A DNA stretch of 64,000 bases from Thalassotalea sp. Sam97. Lineage in GTDB: Bacteria > Pseudomonadota > Gammaproteobacteria > Enterobacterales > Alteromonadaceae. How positions within the stretch are numbered: position 1 is the first letter of the stretch; every line of letters starts with the position of its first letter. The translations under genes and the position numbers were made by a program. The stretch is taken from the NCBI RefSeq assembly GCF_041379765.1, contig NZ_CP166919.1:3038001-3102000 (forward strand). Direction: 5' to 3'. Positions 42,831 through 51,506 of this stretch are shown here, in pieces. The notes beneath the pieces are model-generated. The model ran no database searches, had not been told where the DNA came from, and was given only the letters and a program-made list of their open reading frames with translations.

Positions 42831-45800
42831 GTGTTAGCTTGGCAGTCTATTAATACCTGGTTCGTGACGCTTCTTTCGGTTTGCTATTTATTGGTGTTGT
42901 TTATTGTCGCCTATTGGGGGCAAAAACAAAGTAAACTGAGTCATAAGCCATGGGTATACAGCTTGGCGCTCGGTGTGAGTTGCAGTTCGTGGGCGTTTTA
43001 TGGCACGGTGGGTCAAGCCGCATCAACAGGTGAGTGGCTAGCCCCCATCTACATTGGTAGCATTTTTTGCTTTGTCATTGGCTGGCCGATGCTGCTAAAA
43101 ACATTACACATTATCAAGAAGCAAAATCTCACATCGATTGCCGACTTCATCGCCTGCCGTTACGATAAATCTCCCTACATAGCCGGTATAGTAACTATTG
43201 TCGCGTTAATCGGCATTATTCCTTATATATCATTACAATTGCGCGCCATAGGCAGTAGTTTTGATTTATTAACTGGTACCTATCAGCAGGGAGTTAGCAC
43301 GTCACTTGTGGTGACATTAGTGCTCATCGTCTTCAGTATTTTGTTTGGTGCCCGGCAATTATCGGCGAGTAAACAAAGCCCTGGCCTTGTCTTAGCAATT
43401 GCATTCAGCTCTGTGGTGAAATTATTCGCGTTAACAGCGGTTGGTATCTTTGCCACGTTCTTTGTGTTTGACGGATTTTCAGATCTTATAAACCAGCACC
43501 ATCAACTTAACAACAATTGGCAGCAAAGTTCTAGCTATTTCGCCCTGTCGCAAGCCATATTGGGCGCCATTACAATTTTCATCTTACCGCAACAGTTTCA
43601 TATGATGATGATTGAAAATCAAAGTGAGCGTCAGCTGAAAACGGCCCGTTGGTTATTTCCTTTGTATTTGATCGCAATCAACGTGTTCATCTTACCTATT
43701 GCGATTGCTGGACAACTTAATTTTCCAGGGGGAAGTGTTAACCCCGATAGCTTTGTTTTAAGTTTGCCATTATTTTATCAGCACGCATGGCTTGGTGCTT
43801 TAGTATACATAGGTGGTTTAGCTGCAGCCACCAGCATGGTCGTCGTTGCAGCCATCGTATTAAGTACCATGATCACCACAGAAGTGCTCACACCGATATT
43901 ATTAAAACTTCGCTTTGCCGAGGAAAAAGCCAGCGGTCAATTATCAACAACCTTACTTAACTTGCGTCGTGGAGCAATCGCCGGGACTCTTATTTTAGCC
44001 TTTGCTTTTGAGCGCGTTGTTGGCGGCAATAGCCATTTAGCAAGCATTGGCCTTATCTCGTTTGTATTGTTATCGCAATTTGCACCTGCGCTAATCGGTG
44101 CCCTTTATTGGCGAAAAGCGACCTACAAAGCCGCTTTGGTTAGTATCCTTGCTGGCGCATGTGTCTGGCTGTATACCTTATTGTTGCCACTACTTCAGCC
44201 TGACATGAGCTGGGTAAATCATGGTCCTTGGCAAGTAGCTTGGCTTAAACCCAATGCGTTATTCGGTATCAGCAAATTAGATGACATTAGCCATGGCTTA
44301 CTATTTAGCTTACTGGTTAATCTTGTCTGCTTTGTTGTTATTTCATTACTGAGTAAGCGTAGCGTTAGCGAAAAACTGCAAGCTGAGTTATTTATTAATA
44401 AAAAACACCGCCAATTAGAGCGCCATCTAACACCTAAAGATCTTTATCTATTGCTGCAACGATTTATCGATAAACAAGCGGCCGACGATCTCCTCATCTA
44501 CGCTAAGCAACAGCAGCTAACAACAAAGCAACAGCACCAACAATTGATTGATTACACGCGTTTACAACTCTCCGGCGTATTGGGTTCAGCCTCAACACGA
44601 ATGGTCATGCGTGCCGCAAGCTCAGCTGAAGACGTACCATTAGATGAGGTCGCCAGCATTGTTGATGAAGCCAGTCAGGTACTGCAATTTAATCGTGAAT
44701 TATTGCAATCAGGGGTTGAGAATATTGACCAAGGCATTAGCGTTATTGATGCCGATATGCGCTTAGTAGCCTGGAATCGTAAGTATATTGAATTACTCGA
44801 TTATCCTGCGGACTTTATTGTTGCAGGCATCCCTGTAAGTGAGTTACTACGCTTTAATATCAATCGTGGCATTATTGTCGGTGATAACCCTGAGACACTG
44901 ATTGATAAACGTATCGCTCATATGCGAGCTGGCAAAAATCATTATATCCAGCGTCTCATGCCCAATGGCCGGGTTTTAGAGATTCGTGGGCAAGCGATGC
45001 CTGGTGGTGGTTTTGTTAGCACCTTTAGCGACATTACCCAACATATTGAGGCCGAAAAGGCGTTACAGCAAGCTAACGAAACCTTAGAAAAACGTGTCGC
45101 AAGTCGCACCGAAGAACTGCAAAGAGCCAAAGCAGAAGCGGAAGCCGCCAATCGCAGTAAAACCCGATTTTTAGCCGCTGCAAGCCATGATTTAATGCAG
45201 CCGTTTAATGCGCTTACCTTATTTACCGACATGTTAAAAGCGAAAGTAAAAGATCAAGAACTGCGCAAATTAGCCAATAACATAGATGACTCATTGAATG
45301 TGGTCGAAGCGTTACTGTCTGACTTGGTTGAAATTTCACGATTGGATAATGCCAAATATCAAGCGACACCATCGACATTTGCAATCAATGAGTTGTTAAC
45401 ACCACTAAAAAATGAGTTTTCGCTATTGGCAAAGCAAGCCAATATTGAATTTCATTTTGTCTTATCTCAGTGCCATGTGCATAGTGACCAGCGCTTATTG
45501 CGCCGGATCATCCAAAACTTCTTATCCAATGCCGTTCATTATTGCCAAGACTCCAATAATCCCCTTGGTAAAACGGCGAAAATACTATTCGGAGTGCGTC
45601 GCCAGGGTCATCAGTTACGAATTGAAGTATGGGATAACGGGCCAGGCATCGCAGAAGACAAACTACAACTGATTTTTGCTGAATTTGAGCGCCTCCCGCA
45701 AACTCGAGAAATACCCGGTTTAGGGCTAGGGTTAGCCATTTCTGAACGTATTGCGAAAATACTTGGATTGCGTATTAGTGTTCGCTCAAGCCTAGGCAAA

Positions 45801-46289
45801 GGTACGGTTTTTGCGATCAATGTACCACTCGCTCACGACAAACCAAAATCATTAGCGCTTGCGCCGGCCACCCATAGCGACACTGAAGTAAATAAGCCAA
45901 ACGACCCATTAAATATCACTGCGTTAATATTGGACAATGATCCATTAATGCTCACGGCATTATCATCACAGCTCGAACAATGGGGTTGTCAGGTACTGAG
46001 TGCCTCCAACCCACAAGTTATCGAACGACATGTTGAACAAATTAACCAGCCACCAAGTATTATCGTTGCTGACTACCACCTTGATGATGCCCAAAACGGT
46101 GTCGATGTATTTCGTCAATTATTAGCAGAGCAAGGGTGGCATGTGCCATGTGTTATATGTTCAGCGGATCCATCAGAGCAAGTTCGAGAGCATACCAGTA
46201 GCGCTCATTTTCATTTTTTACGCAAACCAATTAAACCACTCGCGCTCAAAAGGTTAATAAAGCAAGTCGTTGCAGCAAACGTTAAATAG
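42831..46289 (+). CDS. Symporter-fused hybrid histidine kinase (CrbS-like)
   Basis: 1152 aa. Residues about 1-520 are a sodium/solute-symporter (SSS) domain with about 13 membrane helices (SNxxWAFYG-type start, then LISFVLLSQFAPALIGALYW). A PAS domain follows at about 630-745 (ENIDQGISVIDADMRLVAWNRKY), then a coiled coil, HisKA with phospho-acceptor His786 in AAASHDLMQPFNAL, HATPase with NFLSNAVHY, DNGPGI and GLGLGLAI, and a C-terminal receiver with Asp1081 (VADYHLDD). This layout matches CrbS, which with CrbR controls acetate/short-chain metabolism in Vibrio and Pseudomonas. GTG start with AAGG ten nt upstream. It converges with the response-regulator gene 7 bp away. Confidence 0.9.
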   Translation: MLAWQSINTWFVTLLSVCYLLVLFIVAYWGQKQSKLSHKPWVYSLALGVSCSSWAFYGTVGQAASTGEWLAPIYIGSIFCFVIGWPMLLKTLHIIKKQNLTSIADFIACRYDKSPYIAGIVTIVALIGIIPYISLQLRAIGSSFDLLTGTYQQGVSTSLVVTLVLIVFSILFGARQLSASKQSPGLVLAIAFSSVVKLFALTAVGIFATFFVFDGFSDLINQHHQLNNNWQQSSSYFALSQAILGAITIFILPQQFHMMMIENQSERQLKTARWLFPLYLIAINVFILPIAIAGQLNFPGGSVNPDSFVLSLPLFYQHAWLGALVYIGGLAAATSMVVVAAIVLSTMITTEVLTPILLKLRFAEEKASGQLSTTLLNLRRGAIAGTLILAFAFERVVGGNSHLASIGLISFVLLSQFAPALIGALYWRKATYKAALVSILAGACVWLYTLLLPLLQPDMSWVNHGPWQVAWLKPNALFGISKLDDISHGLLFSLLVNLVCFVVISLLSKRSVSEKLQAELFINKKHRQLERHLTPKDLYLLLQRFIDKQAADDLLIYAKQQQLTTKQQHQQLIDYTRLQLSGVLGSASTRMVMRAASSAEDVPLDEVASIVDEASQVLQFNRELLQSGVENIDQGISVIDADMRLVAWNRKYIELLDYPADFIVAGIPVSELLRFNINRGIIVGDNPETLIDKRIAHMRAGKNHYIQRLMPNGRVLEIRGQAMPGGGFVSTFSDITQHIEAEKALQQANETLEKRVASRTEELQRAKAEAEAANRSKTRFLAAASHDLMQPFNALTLFTDMLKAKVKDQELRKLANNIDDSLNVVEALLSDLVEISRLDNAKYQATPSTFAINELLTPLKNEFSLLAKQANIEFHFVLSQCHVHSDQRLLRRIIQNFLSNAVHYCQDSNNPLGKTAKILFGVRRQGHQLRIEVWDNGPGIAEDKLQLIFAEFERLPQTREIPGLGLGLAISERIAKILGLRISVRSSLGKGTVFAINVPLAHDKPKSLALAPATHSDTEVNKPNDPLNITALILDNDPLMLTALSSQLEQWGCQVLSASNPQVIERHVEQINQPPSIIVADYHLDDAQNGVDVFRQLLAEQGWHVPCVICSADPSEQVREHTSSAHFHFLRKPIKPLALKRLIKQVVAANVK

Positions 46290-46296
46290 AGCCTAG

Positions 46297-46962
46297 CTAG
46301 GCAATTTGTGACACCTGACTAGCTTGGCTTAGCTGCTGATACTTTAAGCCAGCCATGGTCCGATTATTGACCTCAAGCTTTTGTAAAATCGCTGAAACAT
46401 GCTTTTTAACCGTCGTTTCTTTAATGTCGAGTTCATAGGCGATTTGTTTATTGAGCTGACCATCTGCAATCATTTGTAAAACAACGTATTGCTGTGGGGT
46501 TAACTGAGACAATTGCTGCGCAAGTTGTTTGTGCGGATTTGATGCGACACGCTGCGTGCTAATATCAATGTGCGCAGGTAACCAGACACCTCCGTCAAGT
46601 ACCGTCATGATCGCTTGATTAATCATGGTTAAATCAGCTGATTTTGGAATAAAGGCCGCTGCGCCAAAATCGATTGCCGTTAACATGGTGTTTGGTTCAT
46701 CATCAGAAGAGACCATAATTACCACAACATCTGGATAATGATTCTGTAGTTGAGCCAAACCGGTGAAACCATTATTACCCGGCATATGTAAGTCCAAAAA
46801 TACAATTTCTATGCTGTCGGTTGAACCCAATAATGCCAGTAATTCCTCGAATGTCTCCGCTTCAAGGGTCACTGTATCGTTGAAAACGTCACTGATTGCC
46901 TGTTTTAAGGCAGCGCGAAACAAGGGGTGATCATCAGCAATGACAATGTTGTTATTATTCAT
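46297..46962 (-). CDS. LuxR-family response regulator (CrbR-like)
   Basis: 221 aa from ATG 46962, which has AAGGA seven nt upstream. Receiver domain about 4-120: acidic pair Asp10-Asp11, phospho-acceptor Asp57 in FLDLHMPG, conserved Ser/Lys late (MVSSDDE, PKSA). C-terminal GerE helix-turn-helix about 150-210: LTPQQYVVLQMIADGQLNKQIAYELDIKETTVKKHVSAIL. Position beside the SSS-hybrid kinase makes it the likely partner. The neighbouring TACTA-N3-TAGTA sites are plausible targets. Confidence 0.9.
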   Translation of the reverse strand: MNNNNIVIADDHPLFRAALKQAISDVFNDTVTLEAETFEELLALLGSTDSIEIVFLDLHMPGNNGFTGLAQLQNHYPDVVVIMVSSDDEPNTMLTAIDFGAAAFIPKSADLTMINQAIMTVLDGGVWLPAHIDISTQRVASNPHKQLAQQLSQLTPQQYVVLQMIADGQLNKQIAYELDIKETTVKKHVSAILQKLEVNNRTMAGLKYQQLSQASQVSQIA

Positions 46963-46996
46963 TTTCAATCCTTGGCGATTACAAAAATTCAAGCAA

Positions 46997-47022
46997 AAAG
47001 AGCTGACTTGTGCCAGCTCTTT
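46997..47022 (-). terminator. Intrinsic terminator of the TonB receptor gene
   Basis: On the minus strand AAAGAGCTG-GCACAAGT-CAGCTCTTTTTG, 36 nt past the receptor stop and just upstream of the response-regulator gene. Confidence 0.85.
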
Positions 47023-47058
47023 GTTAGTTATAATTTTAATTGCCTATAAACTCAACAA

Positions 47059-49335
47059 CTAAAATTGATACCCCACGGTTAGGCTAACGGTGCGAGGGTC
47101 ACCGTAGTATGCGATAAGAGTATTATCGCCGCCTAATCCTGGAATATAACCACCACCTTCTATCGGTGCCACGAATTGGTAACCACCAATCATATATTCT
47201 TCATCGGTTAAGTTTTTGCCGTGCAAACCAACACGCCAATGTCCATCATCACTTAACCAGTTAACACCCATATTGAAAATACCGTAGCCGTCTTGTGTTA
47301 ATAGACTATCTTCTTCAAACAACACGTAGTCATCACGGTAGTAATAGCTGGCGTTAAAGACAAAATCACCAACACTAGAAGACAATATATATTCTGCACC
47401 TAAGTTATAGGTGTAATCTGGCGTATTAGAAATAGTAAAGCGATCTGATTTATCAAACGGGTTACCGTTAGCATCAAAATCAATCACCTCTTTAAAGTCT
47501 GAATCAATGGTACCTAAGCTTGCCATTAACATCAGGTTTTCTGTCGCAAGGTACATTAATTCCATTTCAACACCGGTGGCATCCGAGCTACCAACATTAC
47601 CCAAGCGCTGATTTAAGTCTGATGCGGAGTCGCCCGGCAAGACCGAGATATATTGGCGATCTTTATGATCTAGGCTAAACAAGGTCACGTTGGCACGTAA
47701 ACTGTTGTCTAACCATTCACTCTTCATACCGATTTCATATGAATCGACGTTTTCAGGATCTGCTGCCGATTCAGCCGTTGATGCGCGTGGATTAAAAGTA
47801 CCTGATTTAAAGCCTTGAGCAAAACTTGCAAAGAACATTAAATCACGATGCGCTTGATACTCAACACCAATACGCGGAGTAAATTTAGACCAATCCTGTT
47901 TATCGTTTAAAACCTCAGGTACTAAGTCGCCTTCAGGGCGAGCATAACCGGGTACCCAACCTGACCAAGGATACACTGTATCAAAAATCAAGCCATTGTT
48001 TACGTAGGCTTCTTTTTCATCTTTGGTGTAGCGCGCACCTGCCGTCATCGACCATTGGTCAGTAAAGTCGTAACTTAATTGTGCATATACCGCCTTACTG
48101 GTGGAATTGTTACAACCGCTTACTTCACGGGTTAAGCCTGGGGTACCGATGGCATTACCTAGCACTTCTAAAATGGCATCAAACACACCGCATGACTCGC
48201 CATCGTAGTAATATAAACCAGAAACAAATTTATAATCATCACCTACGGTATTAAATTGTAATTCGTGCGTTGTTTGCTCGTCATCATAAACTGCTGGTAC
48301 ATCGAAGATTCGTAATGGTGTATTGTCAAAGTCGATATTGGTTGGTGAATAACTTTCGCGAGACGAGGCGATATATTTTAACGTACTCACATCTGATACA
48401 TCCCATTCAGCTGTTAAGCTAACCCCTTCCAACTCAACTTTATTCCAGGTCGGCATACTGGTATATGAATCATAAACGCTATCAGGTACTGGTGCATCGG
48501 TTAGAATACTTGGCAACAAGCGGTAACCACCTTTGGCGTTAGAGTCATCTTCGGTTTTGTCATAGTTAAGTTTGAAAAATAACTCATCGATAGGACGATA
48601 TTCTAAGGTAATACGGCCAGCAACCAGATCCTTGTTGTAGTTTTCTTTATCCTGACCATCTAAATCAGATATTAAATATTCACCAAAACCGTCACGCTGC
48701 AATGTCGCCGCGCCAAAGCCAAAGTAAAGTTTGTCTTCTATCAGAGGGATTTGACCAGTCACTTTTAAGTCGCGCTGATTATAGCTACCTATGCTACCTT
48801 GCACATTGAATTCAGTATCACCTGACATGTTTTTAGTGACATATTTTATTGCCCCGCCAATGGTGTTTTTACCATAGAGTGTTCCTTGCGGACCACGCAA
48901 AACTTCCACCCGTTCAACATCAAGAATATCTAGTACCGCGCCCTGTGGGCGAGCGATGTAAACATCATCAATGTAAATACCTACACCTGGCTCATAACCC
49001 CATAACGGGTCTTGCTGACCAACCCCACGAATAAACGCGGTAATGGTGGAGTTGGTGCCACGACTACGCTGTAACGTTGTATTTGGAGAAAATTGTTGAA
49101 TTTCGGTGATGACCTCAATGCCTCGATCAGCAATGTCTTCAGCGCCTAATGATGTCACCGCAACGGGTACTTCTTGCAATCGTTCAACAGACTTTCGCGC
49201 TGTCACTTCAATCACTTCTAATTGAGTACCGGAGGCCTTCGCTTCAGATGCCTCCTCTGCTAACGCACTGCTGTTACTCAATGCCGCAGCGACAGCTAAT
49301 GCTAGACAGCTTAAGTTTTTACGCTTTTGTTCCAT
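47059..49335 (-). CDS. TonB-dependent outer-membrane receptor
   Basis: 758 aa from ATG 49335 (GGGGA five nt upstream); signal peptide ends ALSNSSALA. A TonB-box-like VIEVTARK segment precedes the plug domain (about 50-160: LQEVPVAVTSLGAEDI, FIRGVGQQDP, VEVLRGPQGTLYGKNTIGGAI), followed by a 22-strand barrel ending with aromatic TVGYQF. The sequence type is the broad family of marine TonB receptors for organic substrates rather than a clear siderophore receptor. It follows the PHB-depolymerase-like gene and has its own promoter region with site C. Confidence 0.9.
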   Translation of the reverse strand: MEQKRKNLSCLALAVAAALSNSSALAEEASEAKASGTQLEVIEVTARKSVERLQEVPVAVTSLGAEDIADRGIEVITEIQQFSPNTTLQRSRGTNSTITAFIRGVGQQDPLWGYEPGVGIYIDDVYIARPQGAVLDILDVERVEVLRGPQGTLYGKNTIGGAIKYVTKNMSGDTEFNVQGSIGSYNQRDLKVTGQIPLIEDKLYFGFGAATLQRDGFGEYLISDLDGQDKENYNKDLVAGRITLEYRPIDELFFKLNYDKTEDDSNAKGGYRLLPSILTDAPVPDSVYDSYTSMPTWNKVELEGVSLTAEWDVSDVSTLKYIASSRESYSPTNIDFDNTPLRIFDVPAVYDDEQTTHELQFNTVGDDYKFVSGLYYYDGESCGVFDAILEVLGNAIGTPGLTREVSGCNNSTSKAVYAQLSYDFTDQWSMTAGARYTKDEKEAYVNNGLIFDTVYPWSGWVPGYARPEGDLVPEVLNDKQDWSKFTPRIGVEYQAHRDLMFFASFAQGFKSGTFNPRASTAESAADPENVDSYEIGMKSEWLDNSLRANVTLFSLDHKDRQYISVLPGDSASDLNQRLGNVGSSDATGVEMELMYLATENLMLMASLGTIDSDFKEVIDFDANGNPFDKSDRFTISNTPDYTYNLGAEYILSSSVGDFVFNASYYYRDDYVLFEEDSLLTQDGYGIFNMGVNWLSDDGHWRVGLHGKNLTDEEYMIGGYQFVAPIEGGGYIPGLGGDNTLIAYYGDPRTVSLTVGYQF

Positions 49336-49391
49336 AACATTCCCCAAGTTACTTTTTATAATATTGCCGATCATTGAATGGCTTTTTAGTT

Positions 49392-49419
49392 GTTTTACAC
49401 TGTAAACCATGCTTAACAA
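49392..49419 (-). promoter_or_regulatory. Possible promoter of the TonB receptor, overlapped by a palindrome
   Basis: On the minus strand TTGTTA (49414-49419), 16-nt spacer, TAAAAC (49392-49397). The palindrome TTTACA-C-TGTAAA (49394-49406) overlaps the -10, and site C lies 12 bp upstream of the -35, an arrangement fitting one activator and one repressor. An alternative -10 (TATTAT) lies nearer the gene. Confidence 0.4.
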
Positions 49420-49430
49420 AAAAGAATGTG

Positions 49431-49443
49431 TACTATAGTAGTA
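49431..49443. promoter_or_regulatory. Shared palindromic site C (TonB receptor promoter)
   Basis: TACTA-TAG-TAGTA, perfect arms, extended by G and C to GTACTA/TAGTAC (49430-49444). It lies 96 bp before the receptor ATG. Confidence 0.5.
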
Positions 49444-49493
49444 CGCCACCAACACCCGCTATCTCATTGTTATTATTGTTTTTTGTTTAATAT

Positions 49494-50417
49494 CTATTTA
49501 TTCAAGTGCCAGAAAGCAATGATATGCTGTGAGGCACTGACGTTTGCCGTTAAAATGTACGGGTTAGTCTTTTCACGCGCTTGCTGTTGATCAATGAAAA
49601 AGCCATGACCTCCCCCTTCTAATTCGATTAACTCCAGCATCACATCCGACTGATTATGCCATCTTGTATGCTTATAGCCCGCCTTATTTTCAGCTTGGTA
49701 TGTTAACATTTGATCGGTTTCGCCAAGCCATTGTTGAGTGATAGCTCGGGCATTTTTAGGATTAACAACGCGATCATCTGCACCAGCCCAAACGGATAAA
49801 CGAGGCAGAGTTTGCTTGGCTGAATTGATACTTGCGTTAGCAGGTTTCGTCAAAGCACTTTGCTGAGGATTGGGACCATGGCGCATACACGCTATCGCTT
49901 TGGTTAAATTGTCTGCACATGGATACGGTATGCCTGCAACAATGGCTCCGCCGGTGACCAAATCGGCATAGTGATGAATAAAAGCACTTGCCATCGCACC
50001 GCCTGCCGATAAACCAACAATATAAAATTGTTGATCACCGGCAGGGGCACTAGCGAGCATCATATTTTTTAATGACAATAATTCCCCAGAATCTTTGCTG
50101 GTATCTTGCGGTGAAAACCAGTTAAAACATCCTTGAATATTATTTTTGCTACTTTGTTGCGGCACCAGCAGGTTAAAGTTGTGTTGTTTCGCAAGCGCTA
50201 AGAAGCCGCTATCTATCGCAAATTGCTGTCCCTCTTGGGTACAACCATGCAGCAATACCACCGTTGCCTCAGCATCGGCTTTAGCTTTATAGTAGCTTGC
50301 GGTGAGCTCACCAGGATTAGCGCCAAAGTCGACTAATGGCGTAAACGTTGGTACGGCCATTGTGTGAAAAGCGCATAGTGCTGCCAATCCAGATAGGTAA
50401 CGTTTTATTGCTTTCAT
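49494..50417 (-). CDS. Secreted PHB-depolymerase-type esterase
   Basis: 307 aa with a signal peptide (about 1-21, ending HTMA). Alpha/beta hydrolase of the PHB-depolymerase/LpqC family: oxyanion region LLHGCTQEG, QQSSKNNIQGCFNWF, nucleophile Ser137 in GLSAGG, VWAGADDRVV with the acid, and ELEGGGHGF with the histidine. Family members hydrolyse poly- or oligo-3-hydroxybutyrate, and some act on feruloyl or acetyl xylan esters. There is no substrate-binding accessory domain, so soluble oligomers are more likely than granules. 3-hydroxybutyrate dehydrogenase lies directly upstream, separated by a MITE-like element. Confidence 0.86.
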   Translation of the reverse strand: MKAIKRYLSGLAALCAFHTMAVPTFTPLVDFGANPGELTASYYKAKADAEATVVLLHGCTQEGQQFAIDSGFLALAKQHNFNLLVPQQSSKNNIQGCFNWFSPQDTSKDSGELLSLKNMMLASAPAGDQQFYIVGLSAGGAMASAFIHHYADLVTGGAIVAGIPYPCADNLTKAIACMRHGPNPQQSALTKPANASINSAKQTLPRLSVWAGADDRVVNPKNARAITQQWLGETDQMLTYQAENKAGYKHTRWHNQSDVMLELIELEGGGHGFFIDQQQAREKTNPYILTANVSASQHIIAFWHLNK

Positions 50418-50439
50418 GTTTATCCCTCAAACGACTGTT

Positions 50440-50526
50440 ATACCAATCACATTAAGCTATTGCTCACTCAGTGAGAATTTAACTCTGAGTTGGGCACAAA
50501 CATAGTCTAATTGGTTTAATTGGTAT
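50440..50526. mobile_element. MITE-like element, short form (87 bp)
   Basis: Begins ATACCAATCACATTAAG and ends TTTAATTGGTAT; its two halves match, in reverse orientation, the two ends of the longer element at 54043-54307 (CTCACTCAGTGAGAATTT and CTGAGTTGGGCACAAAC segments). The interior of the long form is missing here. No clear target-site duplication. It sits between the depolymerase-like gene and the dehydrogenase gene. Confidence 0.7.
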
Positions 50527-50540
50527 CATTGCTATTTTGA

Positions 50541-51323
50541 TTATTGTGCCGTCCAAGCACCATCCATAGGTAACGCCGCACCAGTTATCGAACGCGCACT
50601 ATCGCGGCATAAAAATAAAATAAATTCGCCAATCTGAATAGGATCCATCATTTCCGGTAACGGTTGCTTTGCGGTGACTAAGTCGTAACTTGCTTGCTCA
50701 AAGCTAATGCCTTTTTGCTCTGCTATGGTATTGATTTGCGATTTAATTAATGGCGTATTAACCCAACCTGGACACACTGCATTAACCGTAACGCCTTGCT
50801 CAGCACACTCAATCGCCGCCACCTTTGTTAAACCAACCAGCCCATGCTTGGCAGCACAATAAGCGGCTTTATTCGCCGAAGCGACAAGGCCATGTACCGA
50901 AGCAACATTAATGACTCGCCCCCAATGATTCTCTTGCATCTTCGGTAGCGTTGCTTGCATCAAATGAAATGCCGCAGTTAAGTTAACCGCTAGAATGTCG
51001 TCCCATTTTTGTTTGGCAAAATTAACGACGCTATCAGTATGTTGAATGCCGGCATTGTTGACTAATATGTCGATGCTACCAAGTTGCTCTGTAGCGCTAG
51101 CGACCATCGCGGTTATAGCCTCAGGATCGCTTAAATCAGCGTTATCAAACACCACGTTAACCTGATAGTCTTTTGCAAATTTTTGCGCTAGCGCCTGCCC
51201 TTCGCTGGTCGGCATTAAGCCGTGCAAAATAATGTTAACGCCTTCTGCTGCAAATACGTGGGCTGTTGCCAAACCTATGCCACTGGTTGAGCCGGTAATG
51301 AGTGCTACTTTTCCTGATAACAT
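50541..51323 (-). CDS. bdhA: 3-hydroxybutyrate dehydrogenase
   Basis: NAD-dependent short-chain dehydrogenase converting (R)-3-hydroxybutyrate to acetoacetate. It is 260 aa, classical SDR: cofactor motif GSTSGIGLA (about 10-18), NNAGIQH, catalytic Ser in NVASVHGLVAS and YCAAKHG (Tyr and Lys), then CPGWVNTPL. The HGLVAS, NNAGIQH and KQPLPE segments are those of 3-hydroxybutyrate dehydrogenases rather than generic SDRs. A TAGTA-CCT-TAGTA site lies 65 bp before the ATG. Confidence 0.88.
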   Translation of the reverse strand: MLSGKVALITGSTSGIGLATAHVFAAEGVNIILHGLMPTSEGQALAQKFAKDYQVNVVFDNADLSDPEAITAMVASATEQLGSIDILVNNAGIQHTDSVVNFAKQKWDDILAVNLTAAFHLMQATLPKMQENHWGRVINVASVHGLVASANKAAYCAAKHGLVGLTKVAAIECAEQGVTVNAVCPGWVNTPLIKSQINTIAEQKGISFEQASYDLVTAKQPLPEMMDPIQIGEFILFLCRDSARSITGAALPMDGAWTAQ

Positions 51324-51387
51324 CGAATTTATTCCAAATTTTCAAACCATTAAGTAGCAGTGTAAAGAAAACCATAGGGAAATGAAT

Positions 51388-51400
51388 TAGTACCTTAGTA
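51388..51400. promoter_or_regulatory. Shared palindromic site B (dehydrogenase promoter)
   Basis: TAGTA-CCT-TAGTA on the plus strand (TACTA-AGG-TACTA on the gene's strand); 11 of 13 bases match site A, including the CCT spacer. Confidence 0.5.
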
Positions 51401-51464
51401 CCATACACATCGCTTTCAATAATGGACATGGTGATGACCTAAAAGTAAATGCGACAAAACAAAA

Positions 51465-51484
51465 AGAGAGCATAAATGCTCTCT
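51465..51484 (-). terminator. Intrinsic terminator of the TraB/GumN gene
   Basis: On the minus strand AGAGAGCAT-TT-ATGCTCTCT followed by TTTTGTTTTG, about 23 nt past the stop. Confidence 0.88.
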
Positions 51485-51506
51485 CTTGATATTAGAAATA
51501 TTGCCT

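Noticed and set aside
49335..49494. Depolymerase and TonB receptor as one simple operon
   Set aside because: The 158-bp gap carries a candidate promoter and site C, so the receptor probably has its own start, although readthrough is possible.
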